The notes beneath the pieces are model-generated. The model saw only the letters and a program-made list of their open reading frames with translations, made no database searches and was not told the DNA's origin. The translations under genes were made by a program, and so were the position numbers. A DNA stretch of 64,000 nt from Nostoc sp. UHCC 0926. Lineage in GTDB: Bacteria > Cyanobacteriota > Cyanobacteriia > Cyanobacteriales > Nostocaceae. Shown here piece by piece: positions 36,001 through 43,562 of this stretch; position 1 is the first letter of the stretch, and each line of letters begins with the position of its first letter. The DNA lies in the NCBI RefSeq assembly GCF_028623165.1, contig NZ_CP117768.1:3286001-3350000 (forward strand). The letters are read 5' to 3'.

Positions 36001-36656
36001 GCTGCATCTAGCTCTAAATCTGAAATGCGAAGCGAAAACGAAGTACGAGAACGAGTTGTAGCAAACCAAGGTAACGGCTGTACCTGTGCATTTTGCACTT
36101 GCTGCTGTGTAAATTTGACTGGTACTATAACCGTCTCTTCTCCTGTCTTTGCCTCAAATTGATAAGTGGTTCCGGCTTCTACTCGTTTAACTTTGCGAAG
36201 CCGGAAATCTAAATTGGCAGTTAGACACCGTTCGTACAAATCTTGATGAACTTGATGCCGGAGATTTTTGGCAGCATTGATAATATAGGTATCCCAGTTT
36301 TGCGGAGTGAAGTCGCCATAATTACGCTGATCTAGAGGAATCCTTAGATAAGAACGCAGTGCGCCTAACCAAGCGAAACGGGCCGAAAATGGAACAATTT
36401 GGCGAGTGTTGGCGATCGCTCGACGTTCCATCTCATTCAAATTCTGTAAGCGTGGATGTCTCAAAGGCATCCCACTCAAAATTGCCCAAGGTGCGGTGAC
36501 TGGCTCATCATCAAGTTCTAAATACTCCATGAGAGCAAAGCCAAGCTCTACTTGAAGCAATAATTCAGCTTGAGTACGATCCAAACCTGCTTCCTTCAAC
36601 TGTTCGAGGCGGTCTTTAAACTCGGTCGGTACTTCAAATAAGCTCATCTGGCTCAT
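33018..36656 (-). CDS. DinG/XPD-like superfamily 2 helicase of the PIWI-RE cassette
   Basis: 1212 residues. Walker A GMVASGKTT at 278-286 (Lys284), Walker B FVVFDEIE at about 483-490, and motif VI QAVGRLLRG near 1130-1138. Between motifs I and II lie four cysteines, C378 (TACPLQ), C405 (EPCHSL), C429 (YLCPFF) and C435 (DKCPSQ), placed like the iron-sulfur ligands of XPD/DinG. The N-terminal 250 residues have no helicase motif and may be the cassette-specific accessory domain. The family is known to travel with pPIWI_RE. Three bases after the nuclease gene's stop, so translation is probably coupled. Confidence 0.87.
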   Translation of the reverse strand: MSQMSLFEVPTEFKDRLEQLKEAGLDRTQAELLLQVELGFALMEYLELDDEPVTAPWAILSGMPLRHPRLQNLNEMERRAIANTRQIVPFSARFAWLGALRSYLRIPLDQRNYGDFTPQNWDTYIINAAKNLRHQVHQDLYERCLTANLDFRLRKVKRVEAGTTYQFEAKTGEETVIVPVKFTQQQVQNAQVQPLPWFATTRSRTSFSLRISDLELDAAWIDERESELARQFGWDETAKGHWVDRFRKINFHKVQENGTLLPQEEQILELDGFTNIAGMVASGKTTVSQLFSVNLLRHHCDSRITLVVSDVQSAIKLANQINWWFCNDPENDDPVAVPILGRSKRDAHLRSFSASKDYQEHRQRGQPHWGERWLGTACPLQGRLNHRFVSQFLDNKALKPGTEPCHSLKKMPKSNSSKRRKNLGSSYLCPFFDKCPSQQVYRDMPNARVWITTPGAMAMAGLPRHLELRPIKIGELVNEQSNFVVFDEIETIIKWFDDTYAEEVVLTDGGNSGVFDDIGVKTEQFSITNRVMPPSTQRWTGAERDAQKAITATLTLLDKQVGHQVLRNWIKRGYFTPNSLLFKFARRLAGLEEFEHPDTSDALSRANARLIQPIVRYFDALLNEDDPLRMQPSSNPNRDPVFRLARLMQEINSTGESASDENIYRACRAWIIEFFRNTERRLARLRTELENRNQSSQQSTQQQRRSPNGDEPDVDTVETLAYRLQFALTIALLDRHTQIVFYEWHNRPTSINDDSPHRRMPAAMLNILPLPPTGRQFGTYYSRGNDDDKRSRNGSNNALTLFAYTNIGRCYILNFHPLLTDFNGQRGPNVLALSGTSYLPDSTSFHVGNPQGVLMPEQEARDAIAQSHFKFLPQLKQKNKPLRISGSPERQKMGLFQEIARSLVGSNGTGHLEQELRELKHLGENDLDNHWKDRDRLLLLVNSYDQARWAANEIRNCWSSMQDLVYHLVPDNIDTYTEDDFDELAKFVKPPNKGALNRADIETFGQTNGKILVAPMNAIGRGFNILNANGKAAFGAVYFLTRPYPHPHDTQAIAQEMNRRALDWADKADFLAWQQGDGIVQRAEKVRQLAARYWRSVEQRSYYKTLRDNEELLAFPRFDLAATTAGLVIQAVGRLLRGGVPFRGYFVDAAWAPKSAARIADPEFSEPDTEQTSLLVAMLLRICDYASEENTVGNALYKPLADALERIEDLHW

Positions 36657-36659
36657 AGA

Positions 36660-37796
36660 CTATTTTCCTTCCCGCAACTGCTCAATTTTATGGATAACCC
36701 GTTCTTCAAATACATCATCACTCAAAAGGTGGGTACTACTAGGCAGCTTTGTCGCCTGTTCACGAAGAATTTCGAGGTAGTCCTCTCGTTGTTGTAGGCG
36801 TTGGATGGGAATAACATAAAAGCTCTCGTCATAACGCAGATCGCCCTCACCAAATAGAGGTGTCAGTTTTGGTGCTAAATTGTAGGGGCTTCGGTAATCT
36901 TTGATATCCACAGCCCAGGTTGATTGGTCACAAAAGCGTAGTTGTAAGTCATAACGATCAATACCAGGATAAAGATGGATGGCACAAAGCTGATCTGAAT
37001 ATTTGCTTTGAAGTTCTTCCAACACCTTAAATAAGCGCATCTCAGGTATACCCGGTAAACAAATACGCAAATGGATACCAAACTTCAGACGACGCAGCCC
37101 TTGTTTCCAGGTAATTTGTCGAATAAACGGCAAATTTTGGCGATGGTCGTTGCAAGCACTGGGTTTAATACCACGTAACTTTCCATACTTTTTAAACAAA
37201 GGGCCACAGCGATCGCAATTCCAACAAGGCTCATTTTCTTCACACTGATCGTAGAGTTCGCCAACCTCTTGAATAGAAATATGTCGTGTCATAGAAAATG
37301 CTTTACGAAGCTGTGCCGGAGTTGTGTACCCATTCTCAATCAAAAATAGACGCAGCAAAACATACTCCTGCTGAACGCGCTCAGGATCGGCATCATTGTT
37401 GTAAAGTTCTTGTAAGCGTTCCAAAATTCTCTGAAACTGGAAATTCTCTATGGCAATTTGCTTGGTTAAAGTGGTGGCAAACTCTGACAACTTGGTTTTT
37501 TCAAGTAGTTCCTCATATAAATATCGACTTGCTTCTTCACTTAACACCCCTTCATAGAGCAAACTAAAATCAGAGTCAAACTCTTTTGGTTGTAGACTCT
37601 GTGGATACCAAGTTTTCACAGGTTTTTCAAGTAAGGCTAAAAGACCAGTTAGAGTCCGCGGATATGGTACGGCCGTTACCTCTAGAGCTAGTTTATTAAG
37701 AGCACGACGAAGCAGTTCTGGATATGGATACCTGCCATCTCGACGGACAAACTCTGCTAAACCAAGGATGAGATTATCAAATTCATTACTTCCCAT
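36660..37796 (-). CDS. PD-(D/E)XK-like nuclease of the PIWI-RE cassette
   Basis: 378 residues. The N-terminal about 185 residues are helical and may be the pPIWI_RE island domain (Y or Z type). CWNCDRCGPL (191-200) with C215 (SACNDH) forms a zinc-ribbon-like cluster. The C-terminal domain has YPGIDRYDLQL (D280 or D283) followed by WAVDIKDY (D297-x-K299), the order of a restriction-endonuclease-fold active site. First gene of the minus-strand operon; it begins 142 bp from the divergent XRE gene. Presumed nuclease arm of the system, by family knowledge of the three-gene island. Confidence 0.75.
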   Translation of the reverse strand: MGSNEFDNLILGLAEFVRRDGRYPYPELLRRALNKLALEVTAVPYPRTLTGLLALLEKPVKTWYPQSLQPKEFDSDFSLLYEGVLSEEASRYLYEELLEKTKLSEFATTLTKQIAIENFQFQRILERLQELYNNDADPERVQQEYVLLRLFLIENGYTTPAQLRKAFSMTRHISIQEVGELYDQCEENEPCWNCDRCGPLFKKYGKLRGIKPSACNDHRQNLPFIRQITWKQGLRRLKFGIHLRICLPGIPEMRLFKVLEELQSKYSDQLCAIHLYPGIDRYDLQLRFCDQSTWAVDIKDYRSPYNLAPKLTPLFGEGDLRYDESFYVIPIQRLQQREDYLEILREQATKLPSSTHLLSDDVFEERVIHKIEQLREGK

Positions 37797-37833
37797 TGAA
37801 GGTAATCCTTCATTTAGAGGATTTTTTTAACAC

Positions 37834-37926
37834 CACGATTTTTTCATTCGTGATACATTTGCTGCATAAACCGTACATTATTATTTATAGTGTGTCAAGT
37901 AAATCATAATGTTTCTTTCGTGAGAC
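37834..37926. promoter_or_regulatory. Divergent control region with two copies of a 14-mer
   Basis: TTCATTCGTGATAC (37843-37856) and TTCTTTCGTGAGAC (37913-37926) match at 12 of 14 positions. On the minus strand TTGACA (complement of 37893-37898) is 17 bp from TACGGT (complement of 37870-37875), with the first 14-mer just downstream. On the plus strand CATAAT (37905-37910) is followed at once by the second 14-mer, which overlaps the leader of the XRE gene. CACGA and TCGTG (37834-37838, 37848-37852) form a further inverted repeat. Likely operators of the XRE protein. Confidence 0.6.
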
Positions 37927-37938
37927 AGGATCAAAAGA

Positions 37939-38304
37939 ATGGGAATTTATCTAGATATAGAAAGGTTAGCAAGCCTAGTCCGCAAAAAACGTGGTAGCAG
38001 AGGACTGCGCGAAACATCGGCGGAGATTGGTAATGTTAGTCCATCCACTCTTTCAAGGGTGGAGAGTGGCAAAATGCCCGATATGGAAACTTTTTTAGCA
38101 CTTTGTAACTGGCTAGAAGTTCCACTGGCTGAATTGTTCAGAAACACAGACAAGAATCAACTGGATACACCTGAAGCGATCGCTATTCAACTACGGGCTG
38201 ACAAAAACCTTGATCCGGCGATCGCCAATGCTCTAGCATCCTTAGTCAAAGCAGCGTATCGTGATCTGTCACAAAGCGATGGTGAACTGAAGCAAGATCC
38301 TTAA
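37939..38304 (+). CDS. XRE-family helix-turn-helix regulator
   Basis: 121 residues. The HTH (about 8-70) reads LASLVRKKRGSRGLRETSAE, then IGNVSPSTLSRVESGKMPDM and FLALCNWLEVPLAELF, the Cro/C1-type fold. The C-terminal 45 residues contain EAIAIQLRADKNLDPAIANA, a helical segment likely for dimerisation or metallopeptidase contact. Four bases before the ImmA-like gene, and divergent from the PIWI-RE operon. By analogy with ImmR/ImmA and RosR/IrrE-like pairs, it should repress until cleaved by its partner peptidase. Confidence 0.85.
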   Translation: MGIYLDIERLASLVRKKRGSRGLRETSAEIGNVSPSTLSRVESGKMPDMETFLALCNWLEVPLAELFRNTDKNQLDTPEAIAIQLRADKNLDPAIANALASLVKAAYRDLSQSDGELKQDP

Positions 38305-38308
38305 AGAT

Positions 38309-38854
38309 ATGTCATTAATCCAAAGTCTATCGCCGGAATTTAGACAACGCTGTGAAGTGATCGCTACTGAACAACGAAGCTTACTTCGAGTGCGATCGTT
38401 TGAGCCGTTACCCGCAGACACTCTAGCAGCCAAGTTAGGGGCAACACTTTTTACGCCCGATCAGCTTCCAAATTTAGAGGTAGAGCAAGTAGCAGTATTA
38501 CTTGCTAGCGATGGGTGGTCAGGAGCGATTATAAGCGATCGCCCCCTCTGGATTGTATACAACCCCCGTCATGCACCTGCACGGTATGAATCAAATCTGA
38601 TGCATGAAATAGCTCATGTGTTGCTGGATCATCACCCTGTTGGCTTTGATCCTGTAACCGGACTACCAAAACGTAAACAAAACAACGAAGATGAAGCAAC
38701 TTATTTGGGCGGATGCCTTCAAATTCCCAAACGTGGTTTATTATGGGCAACACAACGAAAGATGCTGTTACCTCAGATTGCAACACATTTTGGTGCGAGT
38801 GAAGCGATGGTGCAGTTTCGCAGCAATGTGACTAATGTGCTTGTCAAATGCTAA
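38309..38854 (+). CDS. ImmA/IrrE-family metallopeptidase
   Basis: 181 residues. The zinc motif HEIAHVLLDHHP (HExxH) is near residues 105-116, preceded by IVYNPRHAPARYESNLMHEI, the ImmA/IrrE family pattern. Downstream, EDEATYLGGCLQIPKRGLLW supplies the third acidic ligand (Glu in EDEA) and the family's helix. Such peptidases cleave the XRE repressor encoded next to them to induce mobile elements or stress genes. Together with the upstream XRE gene it is a likely induction switch for the PIWI-RE cassette. Confidence 0.88.
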   Translation: MSLIQSLSPEFRQRCEVIATEQRSLLRVRSFEPLPADTLAAKLGATLFTPDQLPNLEVEQVAVLLASDGWSGAIISDRPLWIVYNPRHAPARYESNLMHEIAHVLLDHHPVGFDPVTGLPKRKQNNEDEATYLGGCLQIPKRGLLWATQRKMLLPQIATHFGASEAMVQFRSNVTNVLVKC

Positions 38855-39109
38855 TACTACGTGAGCAGCCAACGAACAAAATTCCTTTAATGCTTGTTGA
38901 TGGGGTTTTCTGCTGCGATGCCTAACAGCAAGCCCTTCGGGTGATGCTCGTACTTGCTAACGCTACTGCTACGCATCTGTGCGCTAACAAAGAATCAGAA
39001 TTTTAAAAGCTGCATTGGTCAACTATCTACTGAAACGCCTTGGTCAATCGATAATTAGTAACTAATAATCTTTAGCTGAAACTGTGGTGATTTCGTCTCT
39101 TTTTCTGAA
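38855..39109. other. Spacer downstream of the ImmA gene
   Basis: No gene. It contains small repeat-like GCGATGCCTAACAGC and GCTAACGCTACTGC patches, of the family seen at 22810 and 39840. Confidence 0.35.
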
Positions 39110-39154
39110 ATTAAAAACTGCTCTTGCTGAAACTAGACAAGAGCAGTTTTTAAT
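39110..39154. terminator. Bidirectional terminator, 17-bp perfect stem
   Basis: ATTAAAAACTGCTCTTG (39110-39126) pairs fully with CAAGAGCAGTTTTTAAT (39138-39154) around an 11-base loop. A- and T-runs on either side let it end transcripts of both flanking genes. Confidence 0.9.
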
Positions 39155-39175
39155 AGCAAAGCCCAAAATAAGAAT

Positions 39176-39499
39176 TTAGGCATCTTCAAGTTCAAATTGA
39201 GCCACCGTAACCGCGTTAAAGGCGAAAGCTAAAACTAATGGCATCGGCGACTGAAACCAAAAGGTAAAAAGAACAGCTAGGATTGTGCCAATTACTGCGG
39301 ACATCGACCACAATCGTTCTTCAAAAGTCAATCCCTTTTCAGCTTTAATTAATCTGAGAACATGAACTGGGATTGGTTCTGGCATTACCCCACCCGGAGG
39401 GAAAGCCCAGAAGTTGTTACGTCGCTCGACAAATAAATCTGTCCAGCCATTTTCTTGGCACCATGCCTCAATCCATTGAAGTGAGTAATGATTCATCAT
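39176..39499 (-). CDS. Small cyanobacterial membrane protein of unknown function
   Basis: 107 residues. A soluble N-terminal part, SLQWIEAWCQENGWTDLFVE then RRNNFWAFPPGGVMPEPIPV, precedes two hydrophobic segments (about 66-86 and 88-103). The WIEAWCQENGWTDLF and FWAFPPGGVMP motifs look conserved in cyanobacteria, but no function is known to me. The start is M1 or M2. Confidence 0.6.
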   Translation of the reverse strand: MMNHYSLQWIEAWCQENGWTDLFVERRNNFWAFPPGGVMPEPIPVHVLRLIKAEKGLTFEERLWSMSAVIGTILAVLFTFWFQSPMPLVLAFAFNAVTVAQFELEDA

Positions 39500-40199
39500 C
39501 GGGATTCGGAGTTCGGTTTGTGGAAATTGTGTACTTGGTGAAGATAAACTCTTAGAGATTCCTGAAGAACTAATTAATTGCTATAAAATTAACGCTAATT
39601 ATCCAACTTTTAAGCTTTGTTAAGCAGTTGAGACACATATAATTAGGCTCAAACCTTGCTTTCATTAATTAAAAGATTAGCAGTCGATAGGGTTTGTTTA
39701 CTTTAAAAGACAATAAACTTTACTTGAAAAGTTGAAAGTCAAGAATTGTAAATAAGTCGGTGAGTATTACTGCTTAATAAAACTCTTTATATCCTAAAAT
39801 TAAAATCTAAAAATGAAGAACTGTGAATAAATCAACGAGTGTAGGCATAGTCCGTCCTAGACATCGCTTTCTAGAGCTAAACCATTCCTTTAGAATTAGG
39901 AATTTCAAGTTTTACCTTCATCAACAGAGATAGGTTATGCTCAAACTTACCTGGTGTCAAAAGCAACTCCTATTTAGTCATTCACATCAGTATTTAGTAA
40001 TAACTTTCTTGATATATTGAGTGCCAGGGATAATTTTGCTCAAGGTGAGCAGCGATGTCTACGACGGGCTATGCCTATGTCCTTTTTGCGTTACAAAATA
40101 TTAAGCAAGGGAAATACACATCCCCCAAGTCCAGTAGCAAGGCTGTGAGTCTCAATTAGGATGACTCATATCTTGCTAATATTCAAATGCGGTAATTAA
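39500..40199. other. Long intergenic region
   Basis: 700 bp without a supported gene. Contains two degenerate copies of the GATGCCTACGGCGGGC-type repeat (39838-39870 and 40047-40080), in opposite orientations, and long AT-rich segments. Confidence 0.45.
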
Positions 40200-40724
40200 A
40201 TGCAGCGATTAGACACCAAATTGGCTCTCGATATGTTTTGGCGGCAAGGGTTGGCGTTCCTTCTAGGAATTATTATATGGTGCGTGGCTGATCCCGCACT
40301 GGCGGTAGATTGGACTCATCCACTGTCATTTAGCAATGCAGAGTTATCAAGACGTGATTTTTCGGGTAACAGTTTGCAAGCTGCGGAGTTTTCTAACGCC
40401 AATATGGAACTGGCTAACTTTGCAAACGCTGACTTGCGGGGAGCAGTCATGAGCGCTTCGGTGATGACAAAAGCAAATCTCCACGGAGCGGATTTAACTA
40501 ATGCAATGGTTGATCAGGTAAACTTAACTAAGGCAGATTTGAGCGATGCAGTTTTCAAAGAAGCTCTTTTGCTGCGTGCCATCTTTGATGATGTGAATAT
40601 AGACGGTGCAGATTTTACTGATGCAATTTTGGACAGAGTGCAAATCAAAGAATTGTGTACAAAAGCCAGTGGTGTGAATTCTAAAACAGGCGTGCAAACT
40701 CGTGATTCTCTAGGATGTCAATGA
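40200..40724 (+). CDS. Exported pentapeptide-repeat protein
   Basis: 174 residues with a hydrophobic signal-like segment (about 14-34, ending PALAVDW). About eighteen pentapeptides of the A(D/N)LxX type follow: LSRRDFSGNSLQAAEFSNAN, MELANFANADLRGAV and so on, forming a right-handed quadrilateral beta-helix (about 45-145), then a cysteine-containing tail (ELCTKASGVN and DSLGCQ). Probably periplasmic or thylakoid-lumenal; role unknown. Its stop overlaps the purK start in ATGA (40721-40724), suggesting translational coupling. Confidence 0.85.
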   Translation: MQRLDTKLALDMFWRQGLAFLLGIIIWCVADPALAVDWTHPLSFSNAELSRRDFSGNSLQAAEFSNANMELANFANADLRGAVMSASVMTKANLHGADLTNAMVDQVNLTKADLSDAVFKEALLLRAIFDDVNIDGADFTDAILDRVQIKELCTKASGVNSKTGVQTRDSLGCQ

Positions 40725-41875
40725 AGCGTGTTGGTGTAATTGGTGGCGGACAACTTGCCTGGATGATGGCGGATGCAGCGCAGAAGCTAGGAGTAGAATT
40801 AGTAATACAAACTCCTAGTGAACACGACCCGGCCGTGTCCATTACCCAGGAAACTGTTTTCGCCGCAGTAGATGACGCAAGTGCGACAGAGATATTAGCT
40901 CAAAAATGCGATGTCATCACCTTTGAAAACGAATTTGTTAACCTGCAAGCTTTATCTCTTTTAGCACAGCAAGGTGTTTGTTTCCGTCCCAAATTAGAAG
41001 CTTTGGCTCCTCTTTTAGATAAATATCATCAACGCTGCTATTTAAGCGATTTAGGATTGCCAGTTCCTCAATTTTTCGCCCTTAACGAGGTGGAAAATCT
41101 CAAATCAAAAATAGAATATCTGGGTTTTCCAGCAGTCCTAAAATCCCGACGCCACGGTTATGACGGTCAGGGTACTTTCATAATTCAGGATTTTGCTACT
41201 TTAGAGCAAAAGCTAAGTTATGAAACTACAACAAAAACTTTAAATCAATCACTTTTCTTGTTAGAAGAATTTATCCCTTTTGAAAGAGAACTAGCAGTAA
41301 TTGCAGCTCGTTCTGTGGAGGGAGAAATTGTCACTTATCCAGTGGTAGAAACCCAACAAGAACAACAAGTGTGTCGGCGGGTGATTGCGCCAGCCGAGAT
41401 TATGCCCAATCAAGTAGTAGAAATCCAAGCGATCGCACATACTCTATTAAATAGCCTAGAAGTAGTGGGTATTTTTGGAATTGAGCTATTTCTCACCGCT
41501 GATGGCAAAATCCTGGTAAATGAAATTGCGCCCCGTACCCACAATTCTGGGCATTTTTCTGTTGACGCTTGTGAAACTTCGCAGTTTGAGCAGCACCTGA
41601 GAGCCGTTTGTGGTTTACCTTTGGGAAATCCGGCTTTGCAGTGCGCTGGCGCTGTGATGGTGAACCTACTAGGGTATGAAAATTCTCACAGCGACTACCT
41701 AAGCCAGCGTCAACAAATAGCGGAGATTCCCCAGGCGCACGTTCATTGGTATGGGAAGACAGAATCACGTCCTGGGCGAAAGTTGGGACATGTCACCGTT
41801 TTGCTAGATAATCAGAATCGAGAGCAGGCGATCGCCATCGCCCACAGCATAGAATCTATCTGGTATCCCAGGTAA
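40721..41875 (+). CDS. purK: 5-(carboxyamino)imidazole ribonucleotide synthase
   Basis: Purine biosynthesis: ATP-dependent carboxylation of aminoimidazole ribonucleotide. The ATP-grasp enzyme begins RVGVIGGGQLAWMMADAA and has LGFPAVLKSRRHGYDGQGTF in the ATP lid, LLEEFIPFERELAVIAARS, and VNEIAPRTHNSGHFSVDACE near the metal site. 384 residues from ATG 40721. I choose 40721 (AGGA 5 bases upstream, ATGA overlap with the pentapeptide gene) over the ATG at 40715. Coupling to a pentapeptide gene is unusual. Confidence 0.93.
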   Translation: MKRVGVIGGGQLAWMMADAAQKLGVELVIQTPSEHDPAVSITQETVFAAVDDASATEILAQKCDVITFENEFVNLQALSLLAQQGVCFRPKLEALAPLLDKYHQRCYLSDLGLPVPQFFALNEVENLKSKIEYLGFPAVLKSRRHGYDGQGTFIIQDFATLEQKLSYETTTKTLNQSLFLLEEFIPFERELAVIAARSVEGEIVTYPVVETQQEQQVCRRVIAPAEIMPNQVVEIQAIAHTLLNSLEVVGIFGIELFLTADGKILVNEIAPRTHNSGHFSVDACETSQFEQHLRAVCGLPLGNPALQCAGAVMVNLLGYENSHSDYLSQRQQIAEIPQAHVHWYGKTESRPGRKLGHVTVLLDNQNREQAIAIAHSIESIWYPR

Positions 41876-42143
41876 ATTGATCAGAAACTTTCGATGTTGA
41901 ACACACAACATCTTTTTGAAAGCTATAATGAGTGAGTTGCACTACGACGTTGGTGACTGCCATCAAGTTTTTTGATCTATGCCTTTAAAGACAAGGGAGT
42001 CAACTGTTCTCGTGGCAGTAAACCGGGCATGTACCCGGAAACTTTAAACGAGGAATTTAGGTTCCCACCTGGTTAAACCAGGTCATAAACTTAGGTAAAA
42101 CGGCGTCGCGGTGAACTTAAAATTATTAGCTCCTCTGCCATAC
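41876..42143. other. Spacer after purK
   Basis: No gene. It includes short imperfect hairpins (ACCTGGTTAAACCAGGT at 42068-42084 is a clear palindrome). Confidence 0.4.
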
Positions 42144-43070
42144 TCATCCGCTACTACTGGTTCTTCGCACTACTTGAGCGATCGCCTTGACGAGCTGCTC
42201 TGGATCAATCGGTTTCGACAGATGCACCTGAAAGCCTGCTGTTGATTGAAATCTCCGGCATAGGCAGTGAGAGCGATCGCCGGAACATTCCCCCCCTGCT
42301 CTGGTGAGAGCGCTCGAATCTGCCGCACCAGCATATAGCCATCCATATCCGCCATGCCAATATCGCTCAATAGGATATCGATCTGAGATTGGGTGAGTAA
42401 AGTAAAGGCTTCGTCTGCGGTCGGGGCTGTGATCACACTTGCGCCAGCCTGCTCTAGGGCAAGAGCGATGAATTCCTTTGAGTCAGCTTCATCCTCCACA
42501 ACCAGAACTCGAACCCCACTTAAATTGGGCGATCGCTTTGATAAATTAAGGTCTGCTTTTAGCCCTGGCTGAATCGGCATCAGTGGCAGTCTGACTGTGA
42601 ATGTGGCTCCCAGCCCTTCACCAGGACTCTCTGCCCAAACCACGCCGCCATGCAGTTCGATGTGTAACTGCACCATTTCAATGGCTCCATTGACCGCCAA
42701 TCGCAGACTATGTGAGGTGACTTGCTCTTTCACCAGATAGTTCTGCGCCCCCATTTTCATCGATTTGACTGCGATCGCGATCAATAAAATCTTCTAAGGG
42801 GCGATCGATAAGCTTTTCGGGGGCAATCCCTAAAATATCTGTAGCATTTAGACTCACTTGCGTAATGCAGAGGTCTAATTCTGAAAGGACGCATAACAGA
42901 CCATGTGGCTGGATGGAACCTGGCGTGTGGATGGGTTCTCGTTCTTGAATGATCATATTAAGAGCCTGATTTATCGTGGATTGTTCACGCAGCGACTCCG
43001 CAGGAGTATGGTTTATTTCGTTGCTGCCGATGAGCCAATCTGTCTTCTTTTCAGTCGGTTGCTCAACCAT
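42144..43070 (-). pseudogene. Decayed hybrid histidine kinase with phytochrome-type N-terminus
   Basis: Pieces of one or more sensor genes in the same direction but different frames. 5' piece (42708-43070): IIQEREPIHTPGSIQPHGLL, CVLSELDLCITQVSLNATDI and LGIAPEKLIDRP, the PAS/IQPHG start of phytochromes. It then changes frame into KSMKMGAQNYLVKEQVTSHS, the end of a receiver domain. A deletion follows, joining IELHGGVVWAESPGEGLGAT (HATPase) to a receiver with LVVEDEADSKEFI and LLSDIGMADMDGY. A second shift occurs at QQQA, after which AGFQVHLSKPIDPEQLVKAI reads to the stop at 42144. Several events; not functional. Confidence 0.75.
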
Positions 43071-43562
43071 TGCCGCTTCTGGTCATCAGGATTGCAACAT
43101 CAGGACAAGTTAAGGTTATGAATGATTTGTCAATAAGCAATAGTGCTTAAAATAACGCTGAAAATCGGGGTAGAAAACACAATTTTTAAGCTGGGGATAC
43201 CTACGGCAGGCTATTCGGCGTAGTGTCAAAGTAATTCGTAGTTCGTAGTTGCAATCAGTGCTTCCTCTGTACCCTCCACTGTCTTGTTGACCACCAAATC
43301 AGAGATTTTGGTAGTAGGTAGCTGTGTACCCTCTTAATTACGAATTACGTAGCGAGTCCGCTTACCCCTACGGGGATCTTGCTACGCGCAGTGTTTCGTA
43401 GAGAGCGTCATTACGAATTATTTTAAAATTCGGTATGACTCATAGCACAAATCAGAAATTCAAAACATAAAAATAAAATCTGTATAACTTGATTCTAAAT
43501 GAGGTATCGTTCAGAGTTAAGATGACACAATTGCGTTAAATTGTGGTTAAAGCTACAAAAAA
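43071..43562. other. Spacer with dispersed repeats
   Basis: No gene. Repeat-like stretches occur at 43195-43225 (ACCTACGGCAGGCTATTCGG) and 43340-43405 (GCGAGTCCGCTTACC, CGGGGATCTTGC), and AT-rich DNA precedes the M16 gene. Confidence 0.4.

Noticed and set aside
30024..38854. DISARM, BREX or Wadjet-like system
   Set aside because: No methyltransferase, PglZ or SMC genes. The helicase, nuclease and PIWI genes fit the PIWI-RE cassette better.
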